Source: Asterochloris sp. CNOR1 (taxonomy: Eukaryota; Chlorophyta; Trebouxiophyceae; Trebouxiales; Trebouxiaceae). Taken from it: a stretch of 64,000 nt of DNA. Shown here in pieces: positions 11,301 through 22,126 of the stretch (its first letter is position 1; every line of letters begins with the position of its first letter). Location: assembly GCA_963969365.1 (NCBI GenBank), contig OZ017757.1, forward strand, positions 248,001-312,000, in the 5' to 3' direction. The position numbers and the translations under genes were made by a program. Under the pieces are notes generated by a model, which was not told where the DNA came from, did no database searches, and was given only the letters and a program-made list of their open reading frames with translations.

Positions 11301-13955
11301 GGACTGCTGGAAGCGCAGACATGCACAGTGCGAGAGGGCATGCAAACAGAGGCTTTGCCTGCTGCAGCCGCAGACAGAGATGTCAATTGCCTGCAGGGCA
11401 GCAGGAATTAACGCTGGTGGCAGTGCTGGCTGAGAAGTGCTCAGCACAGAGCAGCTGGCTGAGAGCAGCTGGCCTGCAGTCAGAGCAGGTATCCCTGGCA
11501 GTCTGCAGACTGCAAAGACCAGTTCCATTCCGGCACTTGGCAGCTCAAAAGCTTTCCTGGCCAGGGATTTTGCAGCAGAGCCCAGGACATGCAGCAATTC
11601 TGCCGCTGGTTGACAGCAACAGAGAGGTGGCAATATGTGTTGTGTAGTGCAGGGGACACTTGCACTCACTGGTTGTGGATGTCCAGCTGCAGCCGCTTCA
11701 CATTGCCGATCTTGGGGAGCGTGGTGTTGATCTACAAGCCAGCAGACAGTGTTTGAGTTGGGTTCTGTTTTGCCAACAGCGGGGCAGCCTGCTGGTCAAG
11801 CTCTTTTGTGCGGCCAGGGCGACTTGCTTCGCATGTGGTGAGACCATGCAGAGAATGCCTGGCATGCAAGGCATGCAGGTGGTACTGCAGTGCCTGAGCA
11901 CATGCGCGACTAGATCAGCAACGAGCAGCAGGTAGCATGGTCCGGTGGCAATCCAGGTGCTGCCTGACTGCATTGCGTCTGCCAGGCCCAGGTCGCAGGT
12001 TGCAGCCAGGCCGGGGGTCACTCACTGGGTTAGGGAAGGTCACGTAGTCTGCAGCACAGGAGAGCCACTTGTGAGCAGGTGTGAAGCAGACTGCAGGTCC
12101 AACCTATCTGGGACAACTGTAAATGCCCCAGGTCTCACAGGGCAGCAAATTGTATGTCATGCAAAGGGAGGGATCAGGCGGCCTCTCTCAAGCAGGGCAA
12201 CCAAATACAAGTGGTTTGCAGGTGCCTTTGTGCATCAACACCTGGAAAGGCCTTACTTCACGTAAGCTGCTATCAGCATAAGAGCCATGCTTGGAAGCCC
12301 ACACCAAACGATCGCAGTGCCATGAGGGCTTTGACAGCCGTGTGCTAGGATCAGGCTGGTCTGGCTCCTGCTGACAGGCGCTCGTGACACTGCCGTTGAG
12401 TTTGCCCGCCCCTCCCTTCAGCACTGGCATAGAACGGGCTGGACATGAAGCCGCTTCTTGCAGCCCCGTTGGATACCTGGGAGTCACTCCTTACTGTGGT
12501 GCAGCCCCTGAATTGGCCAATACTGTGGCAATGCAGGGCTCGGGAACAGCCAGCTCCACTGCACCCCAGAAGGCTTGGCAGTCTGCTGAACTGACCTGTG
12601 GAGTGTTGCTTCCAATGTTGCACCCCTTTTTCGCCGGCCTGGTCCCGCCAGTATCGAGGTACCCCCGGGTTCTCGAACAGGCAGCTGTACTGCACGTCGT
12701 CGGCAAACTTGATATGCATGGCCTGTGCCACTGAGGCTCCCAGGGAGTGGCCAGTTGTGTACATGGCCCACTCGGTCCCGCTGTAGTTCTGCTTCAGCCC
12801 CTGGATCAGCTTGCGCATCCAGTCTGCAGGGCAGATTGGAAGGGGGTCAGGGCAGGCGTGGGAGGGTTCTATGGGGCATGGATGGCCTGTGCGACTTAGG
12901 CTTCCAGGGGTTGGCCATTTGGGTTCACATGACCCCTGCCATTGTTCTGCTTGAGACCCTGGACCAGCTTGCGCATCCAGTCTGCAGGGCGTTCACAGTA
13001 CAGTGCAGAAGTGGCTGCTACTAGCGGGTGATGGAGCAGTATTTGCGCAGGGCAACACAGATGGGCGTCAGGGGGCAAGCAGGACCCTGGGAGGGTCCCA
13101 TCTGGAGCATGCAAGATTGTGCGAATTAGGTTTCCAAGGGGTTGACCAGAGGCGCACATGCCCTGTGCCTGACTTCGGTCAGCCCTGCTCTCGGCCACGT
13201 TTACATAGACTTACCTGCTCACCTCATGCACGAGGGTGCTGCATGCCAGTGCTCTGCAGCCTGCCAGGGCCAGGCTCAGGTCCATGCCTGCCTGCCTCAT
13301 CTGGGACAATGCCTGACTGCCCATTTTCTTCTTCTTGTGACCCACACCTCTCACCTCCTGCAGCCCTCATCAGGTCCAAGTCCTCCCCCTCCTTGTCCTC
13401 CTGCAGAGCCTTGTTCTGCTTCATCTGGCCCTTGATGAAAGGCGTGGGCCGGCTGGAGTGTGTCCCCATAAACACAAAAACTGCAGACATGAAGACGTGG
13501 TGTTTGCACCTGTATGGCATATTCACTGCAGGCGCCGGCAAGACCACGGACAGAACAATATTGCAGGCACTGCAATCCCTCAGGGTGGCTTTGGTTTCCA
13601 TGAGATGCCTTGCAGGCATGTCAAGTCGCAAACAGGCTGCAAGCAGGCATCCACAGCTGCATTTGCTCTCTTCAAATTTGCATTGGCTAAGAGGGAGGTA
13701 TGCTAAGCCGCTGGAGCTGTCAGTCAGTGTAATGTGTAGCGGCCATTGGACTGCGGGCTTGCCTGCAGCCTCCTTGTCCCGAGCCTTGCCACCGTCCTTG
13801 GTGATGGTGGTGAAGAGCCTGGCATTGAGTCCGACCTCTTCATCATACTCATGGGCGAACTCATGAAAGCCACTCAAGGTGCTAGGGAGAGGGGCATCGT
13901 CCTCATAGATTAGGGCTGAGAATGTGGCTAGCTGGCCGTCCGTGACTGTCGACAT
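8337..13955 (-). CDS. Class-3-lipase-like alpha/beta hydrolase with C-terminal hydrophobic segment, complete
   Basis: Eleven exons on the minus strand: 13955-13763, 13480-13355, 12823-12596, 12048-12026, 11731-11670, 11174-11038, 10629-10547, 10102-9992, 9439-9314, 9001-8895, 8472-8337; all phases fit and give about 443 aa. The nucleophile elbow GHSLG is at residues 131-135 (Ser133 the expected catalytic serine), followed by FENPGVPRYW and, after a 23-nt exon, DYVTFPNPINTTLPKIGNVK, where lipase-3-like proteins carry the NPxN strand. Exon 9 encodes a hydrophobic, possibly membrane segment (VVITAVWAASTVVISTFGY). The C-terminus (GFREEDGKPRK... ending EEGEFQTA) is unrecognised. Intron 1 is GC-AG (CAG|GCAAGC at 13762). 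Substrate is unknown; lipid or ester hydrolysis is inferred from the fold. The start is an ATG at 13955, only 70 bp from the stop of the upstream WD40 gene, so a further 5' exon cannot be excluded. Confidence 0.8.
10815..10995 (-). repeat. Two decayed copies of lipase exon 6 end plus donor
   Basis: On the minus strand the exon end (GGCAAGACCAAGGGCTTCTG then a GTCAGCGTGGGTGAGTCA donor region) recurs as AGAGCCAAGGGCATCTGGG.. with GTCAGGATGAGTCAG, and again as ATGGCCAAGGGCTCTTGGG.. with GTCAGTGTGGG. Spacing is about 75-100 bp. Confidence 0.8.
12900..13165 (-). repeat. Copies of lipase exon 3 start plus upstream intron
   Basis: The exon 3 start (CTGCAGACTGGATGCGCAAG, then CTGAAGCAGAAC) is repeated around 12950-12990 with few changes, together with intron sequence around 12838-12920. 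A third, weaker copy of the intron part is at 13080-13150. The unit is roughly 160-250 bp. Confidence 0.8.
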
Positions 13956-14025
13956 GAAGCCCGCTTTGAAAGATCAGATAATCACATTGCTGTATCTTTC
14001 TCTCCTGCCGGGGAAATGTTCATGT

Positions 14026-17000
14026 TCAGCATTGACAGATGTGGACTGCATCTGCTGTGCAGACAGCAAAGGTGGGCTGCTCTGCCTGTGGCTGTGCTGC
14101 TACCGCATGCACAGCAGCTGTGCTGGTAAGTGTTTGTAGGTGTGTGCCATCCTGCAGAGGCACCATCTGTGTCAGCGATGGGCCTGACTGACACTGAACC
14201 TTTGAACACTGCATGGCAGCAAGCACCTGACTGGGACATCTGTCAATTAACATGCACAGCATCTCCTGAGTAGATCAAGCCTGCCCACCTGTCTGGTGAC
14301 CTGTGCCCTGGCATGCGGGCCACTGCCGCCGCATGCGACATGGCCACCCTCCCCAAACTTGGCTGCATACAGCTGGCAGCCCTCAGGCTCCTCCTGATGG
14401 AAGGGCAGGTTGCTCATCAGCTGCCCTGACCCCAGATCCCACAGCTGCAGTGGATTCTGCCCGCGCCAAGACCCTGCATCCAGGTGTCCACACAGTGAGA
14501 ACAATGTGGCTGGATGCTGCATGGCTGGCTGACGGGTCACAAGGAAATTACCCGCAGGTGATGCAGCCGTGGACTGGAGGCAGCACAATGGACACACATG
14601 CAGCTGCTGCTACTTTGTTGTTGTCAGACTCCAGACCTACCTCAGAAGTTGCGGTGCAGCCAACACCATGGCAGCAGGCAGGAGGCTGCAGGTACACAGC
14701 CCGCACCGCCATGAGAGACGGCTCCACGATCAGCCTAGGCATGTCAGGCAGCTTGTGTCTGCGCCACCTGAACCATGTCAGGCAGCCCATGCAGGCATGC
14801 AAGCCACCCTGTGAGAGCCCCGTCACTTTCCAGATTATATGCATCCCCAGACGTCAAGGACCATATTGAGCAAGCTGCTGTGCTGGTGTGCCATGCAGCC
14901 TTCCCTGCGGCCCTGCGTACCAGGCTCAGTATAGAGCTGTTCATGCCTGAAGTGCATCTGCCATGTCAGGCAGCCTCAATCAGGCATGCCCACAGGCCTG
15001 CCCGTCAGGAGCTTGTTCCCTTCTTCCAGATTCAGTGCGTCAATAACAGATGAAAAGCCCCATTGAGGAAGAGCAGGGCCTGGATAGCCGGGCCGGTCGG
15101 AGCAGCAGCCTGCCTGTCAGTATCCGACACAGCATGACAAGTGCCTCACCTGCACAGCCGCACAGAAGCACCATGATGCCAAGCAAAGCCAAGGAGCCAG
15201 CCAAGCCAGCTGGCTTGCCTGTCAGGGACCCTTTACCCTTCAAAATCCAGGGCAGAGCGTCTCACAAATGAACAGCTTCAACTCTGCTGACGGATCATCT
15301 AGAGCGTCATCTGTGCAGCCTGCACCATGCTGGGCAGGTCACCTCACCTGTCAGTATCCTGTCCCCAACCAGATCCAGGGCGTCCCCACAGATGAAAGGG
15401 CCATACAAGGAGCGCACTGCCAGAGGTCCAGCCCGCTGGTCCCAGACCTGCACCGTCTTGTCCCATCCACCGGATAGTATCACCTGCAGGGGACAGAGAG
15501 GCAGCCTCCTGCATTGGTGATGGGCTATTACTTCTGACAAAGGTTTGTCTCAAGCAGCTGGTGTGCATTTGCAGTGGGGCGCTGCGCTCTGGCCTGCAGA
15601 CACCAGCCTCCGCTGAGCACTTCAGTGCTGAGACCTCAGGGGCATAACACCAGCGGCTGAGGCGTGCACAGTACCTGGCGCATAGTCACATATGAAGGCC
15701 TGCCTTAGTTGCTGACATCGGCCTGCAACAGCTGAATGGCGTGCCTCTGACACCAAGGCTGGCCTTGCCGTTGCTGCAAGCTTCTGCCTGGGCGCAAGCC
15801 ATTGATGAAGCACAGTGCAGCCTTGACACCAGGAACAAGTGGTGGTCTAAGCATGGACAGCCAGGCCTGTGCTCACTCAAAGGGACATGTCTTGGATATG
15901 AAATGGTCAGTGTCAGGATACTTAGGAGGAACAGACATCATAACGCTGTGCTGCAAAGCAGACGCCAGCATTACAAGCCAGCATCACACAGAGCTGTTCC
16001 AGATACATGGCCAATCCTTGCTTCTCAGCGAAGACTGCTCAGCCACAGCAGCTGCAGGCACCAAAGCGCTCACCTGCAGCTCTGGGAGAGGGCACAGATT
16101 GTTGTGACGACGCCCTGCTTGTGGACTCAACTGCTCCCAGCCGGCGGCATTTCAGGCCGCCCACACTTTGGCACACTCCTTCCGAAGTACAGCCTCACTG
16201 GAAGGCAGCCAAGTACCAGCGCCGCCCCCACACTGAGCCCCTTACCTGTGGGTCCTCATTGCTCCAGCAGAGGGCAAAAATATTGAGGCGGTGCCCTGCT
16301 GTGTGAACTCCATCGCCGCCAGCCAGGGTCAGCTCAGGCTGCCCCGTTGCCTCATCATAGACCCGGATCTGGGCATCACTGCCAGCGGAGGCGACATGGC
16401 CGCCCTGAGGGTGCACAGCCAGAGCGCACACCTGATTCCCGTGCTCCTCCAGCGTCTGCAGCACCTGTCCTGCAGGGCAGCAGGGTGCCAATCAGGCAGG
16501 CCTGTACATGGCATGGGCGAGGATCTTGTACCCTGCACCTGGCGTGCAGGAGAGTAGGCAGCGGGTCCGGGCAGGCGCGATCAGACAGCACTTGGTGAGA
16601 GAAACAGTTTGGTGTCAACTGCCCATTGTTGTTCATGTCTTGACCCTGCCCTGCGGGCCAGCAAGGCCTGGCAAGCTGGCTGGGGCAGCCTTCTGCACTG
16701 TGGCGTCCCCCTCGGTGGCAGCCGCAACCCATGCAGGACCTCCGCTGCATGATTAGCAGGCTTGCCTCAATCCTGTGCATGAGGCAGACCCCTGCTCAGC
16801 AAAGCCAAAGTGAAACTGCCACACATGTCCACAGTCATGCAGACTCCAGGGGCTTCATAATGATCTCCTTTCAGTGCGGGCTCAGCGGGTGTCGAACGCA
16901 GAGTGACCACCTGGAGCTTGCAAGGCGACCTGAGCTGCATGCATGCAAGTGCAGCTGACTGCCCTGCGCCACTCAAAGCCCTGTTGCTTATGCATGTAAA

Positions 17001-18139
17001 TGAGGGGTGACAAGCACGCAGGTGGATGCCAGCCAAGAGATGACCAGGCCTACCTGAGCTGGCATGGACCATCTGCAGCTGGCTGCCCCGCGCAAGCCAC
17101 AGCACATGCTTGCTGCTGCTGCCAGAGGACTCCCGCCGCCAGCGAACTGCCGTGCACGCAGGCACCTGGCTCCAGCCCTGCTGCCCACTGGCTGAGCTGG
17201 TGCCCTCAGGGCCAAGCGTGCAAGCCACCTCAGCAGAAGCTGACTTCATGATCTGGACCTGCAGGGGGCACAGCACTCATCCTACGCATGCAAGCAATGC
17301 TGTACACGCCAGCGCCAGGTGGCCCCAGGATTATGCGAGCACGAGAGCCACCTCTGCAGAAGTTGAGCTCAGGATCTGGACCTGCAGGGGGCGCAGCACT
17401 CCTTCTGTGCATGCAAACAATGCTGTACACGCCAGCCCTCAGGCGCAAGCAAGCGCGGGAGTCAGCTCAGCAGAAGCTGACTTCAGGATATGGACCTGCA
17501 AGGGAGCACAGCATGAGGGTGCCAACTGCAAGCAATGCAATAGCAAACAGCACCAGGGCTCCAAACATCTGGAGATTGGGGTGAGCAGGGCGCCCTCAGT
17601 GGTGCGTGAACACAGACATCCCAGCAGCAGCTGGATTTGGGTCTGGGGAGGGTGCCATCTGTGTATCACTTGTGCCTGTAGTGCACAGCAGCACTGACTG
17701 AGTCACGCTCCTTGGAGCAGCAGCACCTGCAGCTCTGCGCTGCAGCCGGTGTGCAGTGGGGATTGCTGTCAGCAGAGCAGAAGCTCTGCACTCCCTACAA
17801 GTGATACGTCAATCTCGTAGCAGGTGCTGCCTTGTATGGCGCTTCCTCAGAATTCCTTGCGATGAGCTATGCTCTCCACTGCTGAGTGACAACAACTCCT
17901 GAACCTGCAGTGTAAAAAGACAGAGGCAGGCAGAATGCAGACCAGCCAGCACACCTCGCCACTCCTGCACCCCACGGCCAGGAATGTGCCGTCTGCTGAG
18001 TAGCTGCAGGCAAGGGGCTCTGCATGCGCCATGCTGCAGGTGTGCTGAGGCTGCAGAGCTGCACCTGGCCATTGCTGCAGCACAGACGCTGGCAGTGGGG
18101 CCTGCTGCTGCTCTGCATTACTTATGCTGGCAGCAGGGC
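14026..18139 (-). CDS. WD40-repeat protein (N-terminus unresolved)
   Basis: Exons on the minus strand: 18139-17955, 17258-17054, 16469-16246, 15483-15348, 14473-14301, 14151-14026; all phases agree and yield the last 349 residues. Consecutive WD40 blades are visible: LACSYSADGTFLAVGCRSGE, then GNQVCALAVHPQGGHVASAG with DAQIRVYDEATG, then ILSGGWDKTVQVWDQRAG, then ILTGSWRGQNPLQLWDLGSG, then LYAAKFGEGGHVACGGSG, and a last strand TFAVCTADAVHICQC before the stop. WD40 propellers are protein-interaction scaffolds; the partner cannot be told. The first exon in view needs a phase-1 upstream exon that I could not find; an ATG-led open stretch at 18481 is a candidate. The gene may share its 5' region with the divergent zinc-ribbon gene at 18576. 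Confidence 0.8.
14990..15275 (-). repeat. Decayed copies of the 3' part of the WD40 exon 15483-15348
   Basis: Segments at about 14995-15070, 15110-15140 and 15210-15270 resemble the exon end and its donor (plus-strand landmarks CCTGTCAGTATCC, AGATCCAGGGCGTC, ACAGATGAAA). They are spaced about 105-125 bp and diverge with distance from the exon. Confidence 0.7.
17265..17515 (-). repeat. Two copies of the WD40 exon 17258-17054 start
   Basis: On the minus strand the exon start (CTGCAGGTCCAGATCATGAA, GTCAGCTTCTGCTGAGGTGG) is repeated at about 17385 and 17500, each followed by GGCGTGTACAGCATTG-type intron sequence, with a period near 113 bp. A further faint copy is at 17875-17910. The copies lie just upstream of the exon, each ending in a potential acceptor. 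Confidence 0.85.
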
Positions 18140-18575
18140 CTGCAAATCCAGGCAGACACAAGTAAGTTCAGGGTCAGGAATGCAGTGTTCAGAACATCCA
18201 CAACATTGAGGACCTTAGCGTAGCCCTTACTCCGGCTGGCCAGTGCATGGCGCTCCTCCTGTGACAGAGAGCTCCTCAGATCCTTGTTGGGTAAAGGTGG
18301 CAAGTACCTGGCAATGACAGTGATGCTGATCAGGTCCTGACGACCCAGACAAGTGGTGCGGTTGGCAATTCAAGCGGCACCTGGGTTCCTGTACGCCTGT
18401 GCTGCCATCACGGATCTCAGGAGTGAAGTGGTGGGTAACAGGGCTGAAGACATCCATGGTCAGGTCACGGTGGCTTAGCATGCAGCATATGAAGGGCTTG
18501 GAGCTTCACAGGCCAGGTCAATGTGTCCAGGTCCGCAGCCGTGGTTCCATGCTGCCCTCCCTCCGAAAGTGAAGC

Positions 18576-19757
18576 ATGTCACTGGCCAGCTGCCCACTCT
18601 GGGGCTACCACGTTCCAGTCGTGCTGGCAAAGCCATTTGTCAGGCACCAGGCTCCTTTGCCAAGGCACAGCCAGCGCAGGGCCATACAAGTACAAGGTGG
18701 GACCATGCATGTGCAGGTCACCAGGCATTCAAGAGGGGCACACCACCTGTTATGCAGTGGACCTGGCGTTCCAGATCTCGGCCATGTGTCGTGCACCTGC
18801 CTGGACGCTGCACTTGCTTGTGCAGGCACGTCCGCCCAGCCTGGACAGTCCAATGGCCCAGACATCAGCCGCCTGGCCCCCCACCTGCGCCAGGAGTGGG
18901 ATCATGCAGCGAACGCTCACCTGGGTAGCATCACTGTCAAACCAAAAAGTAATGTGAAAGCCTGGTGGAGCAGCGGCCTGTGCAAGACAGGCCAGCCGCA
19001 CAAGTGGCAGGCAATGGTCCACAGTCGCTCAGTAGGCGGGGGCTGCCCCTACAACAGTGGACGAGCGGTGTGTCCCTGCAATGACCTGGCCCACAACCAC
19101 CCAGAGGTAGCAGCAGAGTGGGACGGGGAGGCCAACGGGTTGAGAACACCAGACACTGTGACGGCATGTAGTGGGATCAGAGTGGCCTGGAGGTGTGGCC
19201 TCTGTGGGCACAGGTGGAGCACCCGTGTGTTGGACAGAACACGTGTGTTGGACGGAGCACATGGGACTGGATGCCCACATTGTGCCCGTGAGGCCCGCCG
19301 CATCCAGTCACGCCAGCCCAGCATCAGCAGAGGGGCACCAGGCCTGGTGCCTGAGTGGGACTGGGAAGCCAATGAGAGATGTGGCTGGTACCCAGATCAG
19401 ATCACGCTGGGCTCACGGAGGAAGGTGCACTGGGTCGTGCATGATGAGTGCAGGCTAGGCCTGGTGCACAAATGGCAGGCATCACCTCTTATGCGTGTTT
19501 CCAGACATTCTGGCTCCCCATTCCTCTCCGGTAACGCCGTGTGTGCATGCAACTCCCTGGCTGTACAGTGCCCAGAGGCAGCAGACCTGTGGCACTATGG
19601 GCTGAATGGTGCTGTGACTCCCCATGACGTGACTGTGCAATCCATGCAAGTCGTGTTCTGGCAGCTGCATGATGGCAGGCAGTGGCAGCAAGCAGTCAGA
19701 CCTGTAGTGTTGAGAGTGCAAAGGAGGTGCTTCTCAGAAGCACATGAAGTTCTGTAA
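18576..19757 (+). CDS. DUF4379-type zinc-ribbon repeat protein, copy 1 (intact)
   Basis: An open frame with three to four repeats of the probable zinc-ribbon (DUF4379, PF14311) pattern: PEVAAEWDGEANG, then a W-containing strand RVAWRCGLCGHRW, then GCPHCAREARR. Further CxC/CxxC pairs are AVCPCNDLAHN and AVCACNSLAVQ; the last repeat (PEAADLWHYGLNG) lacks a full cysteine set. Treble-clef/zinc-ribbon proteins of this kind are common in algae, phages and bacteria, sometimes joined to nuclease domains; none is seen here, so role is unknown (nucleic-acid binding inferred). A conserved acceptor (TGCAG at 18821-18825) precedes the shared core, so an upstream exon may exist and the ATG at 18576 is only a default. 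An 18-nt in-frame tandem duplication (CGTGTGTTGGAC repeated) lies at about 19222-19260. Confidence 0.75.
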   Translation: MSLASCPLWGYHVPVVLAKPFVRHQAPLPRHSQRRAIQVQGGTMHVQVTRHSRGAHHLLCSGPGVPDLGHVSCTCLDAALACAGTSAQPGQSNGPDISRLAPHLRQEWDHAANAHLGSITVKPKSNVKAWWSSGLCKTGQPHKWQAMVHSRSVGGGCPYNSGRAVCPCNDLAHNHPEVAAEWDGEANGLRTPDTVTACSGIRVAWRCGLCGHRWSTRVLDRTRVLDGAHGTGCPHCAREARRIQSRQPSISRGAPGLVPEWDWEANERCGWYPDQITLGSRRKVHWVVHDECRLGLVHKWQASPLMRVSRHSGSPFLSGNAVCACNSLAVQCPEAADLWHYGLNGAVTPHDVTVQSMQVVFWQLHDGRQWQQAVRPVVLRVQRRCFSEAHEVL

Positions 19758-19769
19758 GTTTTGAATGGG

Positions 19770-20850
19770 CACAGCCCCTGGTAGCCAAAAGGTCAAGGCT
19801 GCCCCATAACAGACCTGCTATCGTCAAGCATCTGACCCCGCCACAGTCAAGCTTGCAGACTGTTGCCAGCAAGCACCCTCTGCAACCTCGATCCGTGGTC
19901 CAGATCCCATCAGAAGGCCCTTGCACGACGTGGGCATGCCAGCTGAAACACTTTGGAGCCATGTCCAGCAGAAACCAGCTGGTGTTTGCGTTGCACACCC
20001 ATGAACAGAGACGCCAAGCCACTGTATTGCCACATGCTCACTTCAGGTCGGTCCACCCAAGCCGTGTCAGGGTTCCTTGCATGTTCAAGCTCATGGCACC
20101 AACAAAGCCTCATGAATGCTCTGCCAAGATGCCCACTGCAGGCCTCACATGTGGGCCTGCTGTCAGCTGTGAAGCTTCAGGGCCGCCGCAGATGTGCATG
20201 ACCCAGCTACAGGTCATGCAACTGGCGCATGTAGCTGGTGGTGAGATTGAGCAGCCTCACACAGTTATGACCAATGGCCCGCTGTGTACTTGCGCAGGAT
20301 GGCTGGCTGCTGCACTCCCACAGGACAGCTGGCTGATTCTGAGATCTCAAAGTACTTATCAGGTATTTTCATGCCACTGAGTCCACTCTACTTGCAGATG
20401 CCTGCTTGGAAGCAGAGCTGCATTGGGGCTGCCCAGCGTCCTGCAAAGCAACGCGTTAGCTTTGTACCAGGTGCGGTGCAGAGTGTGATACTTCACGCTT
20501 ACCGGGACGAAGAAGGTCCCGACAGCGTCAAGTTGGGCCAAAGGCTCACAACAGGCCGTGCTTGGAGTTGCATCAGGTGGCCACAGCTGTGGTTCCAAGC
20601 TGCCCTCCTCATGATTCACCATCATCAGATTGAAGCAGGTGGTAGCATGCCTATGGCCACCCGCTTACTGTGGAGAAACCCGGAAGCAAAGTTGCCTGTG
20701 AGCCTCCATCACACAGCCACCCTATTCAGTGCCCTGCAAAGACTGATCAGTAGCACTCAAGGCGAGCACACCTGCCTGGTGCAGTGATGCTGTCATCCAC
20801 CCATCTCTGCTTACCTGGGCACTGCAGCACAACACTTGCGCTGTTTGCAG
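19770..20850 (+). repeat. Duplicated upstream block of zinc-ribbon copy 2
   Basis: This segment is collinear with 22690-23100 plus 23545-24200 upstream of copy 3, and in part with 25900-26160. Shared landmarks are GGTCCAGA.CCCATCA, CCACATGCTCACTTCAGGTC-like blocks, CTCACATGTGGGCCTGCTGT, CCACAGCTGTGGTTCCAAGC and CAAAGACTGATCAGTAGCAC. Relative to copy 3 it lacks about 450 bp. No intact gene of its own is seen here. Confidence 0.75.
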
Positions 20851-21787
20851 GCAAATCTGATGAGCAGGCTGGCCCTGACATCAGCAGATGGGCTCCGCAC
20901 CTGCAACAGGAGTGGGACCATGCGGCCAACGCCCACCTGGGCAGCAAGCTCATTGCGCCCCAGAGCAACAGGAAGGCCTGGTGGAGGAATGGCATGTGCA
21001 AGACTGGCCAGCCGCACAGGTGGCAAGCATTTATACACGATCGCACAAGGGGCGTCAATTGCCCTCACGATGTCGGCAAAGCAGTGTGCCCCTGCAATGA
21101 TCTGGCTCACAACTACCCGGAGGTGGCAGCAGAGTGGGACTGGGAGGCCAATGGGAGAGGACACCAGAGACAGTGACGGCAAGCAGCCAATACAAAGCGG
21201 CCTGGAGGTGTGGCCTCTGCGGGCACAGCTGGAGCGCCAAGGTGTCTAGCAGAACACATAATGGGGCTGGATGTCCCCCGTGTGGGCGTGAGGCCCGCCG
21301 CAAGAAGACAAGGCGGCCCAGCATCAGCGATGGAGCCCCTTATTTGCTGGCTGAGTGGGACTGGGAGGCCAATGATGAGTGTGGCTTGCACCCAGAGCAG
21401 ATCACTCTGAGCTCAGCCAAGCAGGTGCACTGGGTCGTGCAAGACGAGTGTAAGCTGGGCCTGGTGCACAAATGGCAGGCATCACCCAATGATGGCATCG
21501 ATAACAGTACTGGCTCCCCCTTCCCATCTGGCCATGCTGTGTGTGCCTGCAACTCCCTGGCTGTGCAGTGCCCAGAGGCAGCAGACCTTGGGGATTTTCC
21601 ATTGATGGGAGACTTGACGCCCAGTGATGTATCAGTGCAGTCAAACAAATTTGTGGCCTGGAAAGTGTCCAACGGCAGGCAGTGGCAGCAGAAGGTTTTA
21701 AAGGTTGTCAACAATGTCAGAAGACAGCGCATCTCCAAACTCAGCAAACTTGACACTGATCTGAGTCTGTGGTCTGATCAAGTTTAG
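20851..21787 (+). pseudogene. DUF4379-type zinc-ribbon gene, copy 2 (one frameshift)
   Basis: The core starts after the TTTGCAG acceptor at 20844-20850. Frame one reads to a stop at 21174-21176; the rest continues in another frame from about 21150 to the stop at 21785-21787. Alignment by eye to copy 3 shows one missing base in the GAGGCCAATGGG stretch near 21150 (26 versus 27 bases). Both halves keep the zinc-ribbon cysteines (AVCPCNDLAHN, CGLCGHSW, GCPPCGREARR, AVCACNSLAVQ). The single lesion suggests recent decay, or a sequencing error. Confidence 0.75.
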
Positions 21788-22126
21788 ATGTTTTGTCACC
21801 AAGCAACACAAGAAGCACATTGGTGAAGCAGGCTTAGCCCTGTGCTGAGCTATGCACAACCAAGGACGCATCTGGGCCTGGCATGCACAGACTCAGACAT
21901 ATTTGCTGTGGCCATGCAAAGAGTCTCCAAGAGCCCATGATGACAGCCTCCCCAGAGCTTGCGAGGCTATGACTGCATACAGCAGCCCTTGCTGCCACGC
22001 GTCAGTCTGAGGTCCTGACGCTGCTCAAAACCACACCAGGGAACCTCACTGCTCTTGCCCAAAATCTGAAGAGTGTGCATGCGCATACATGGCAGTCGGT
22101 GCAGAGTGCTATGACTGGCGTGAACG

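Noticed and set aside
13003-13866. 287-residue open frame on the plus strand
   Set aside because: Opposite lipase exons 1 and 2; no domain, atypical composition.
17875-17910. Extra WD40 exon beginning VQELLSLSSG
   Set aside because: It aligns weakly with the start of exon 17258-17054 and adds no blade-like sequence; joining 17955 directly to 17258 gives a proper WD40 strand.
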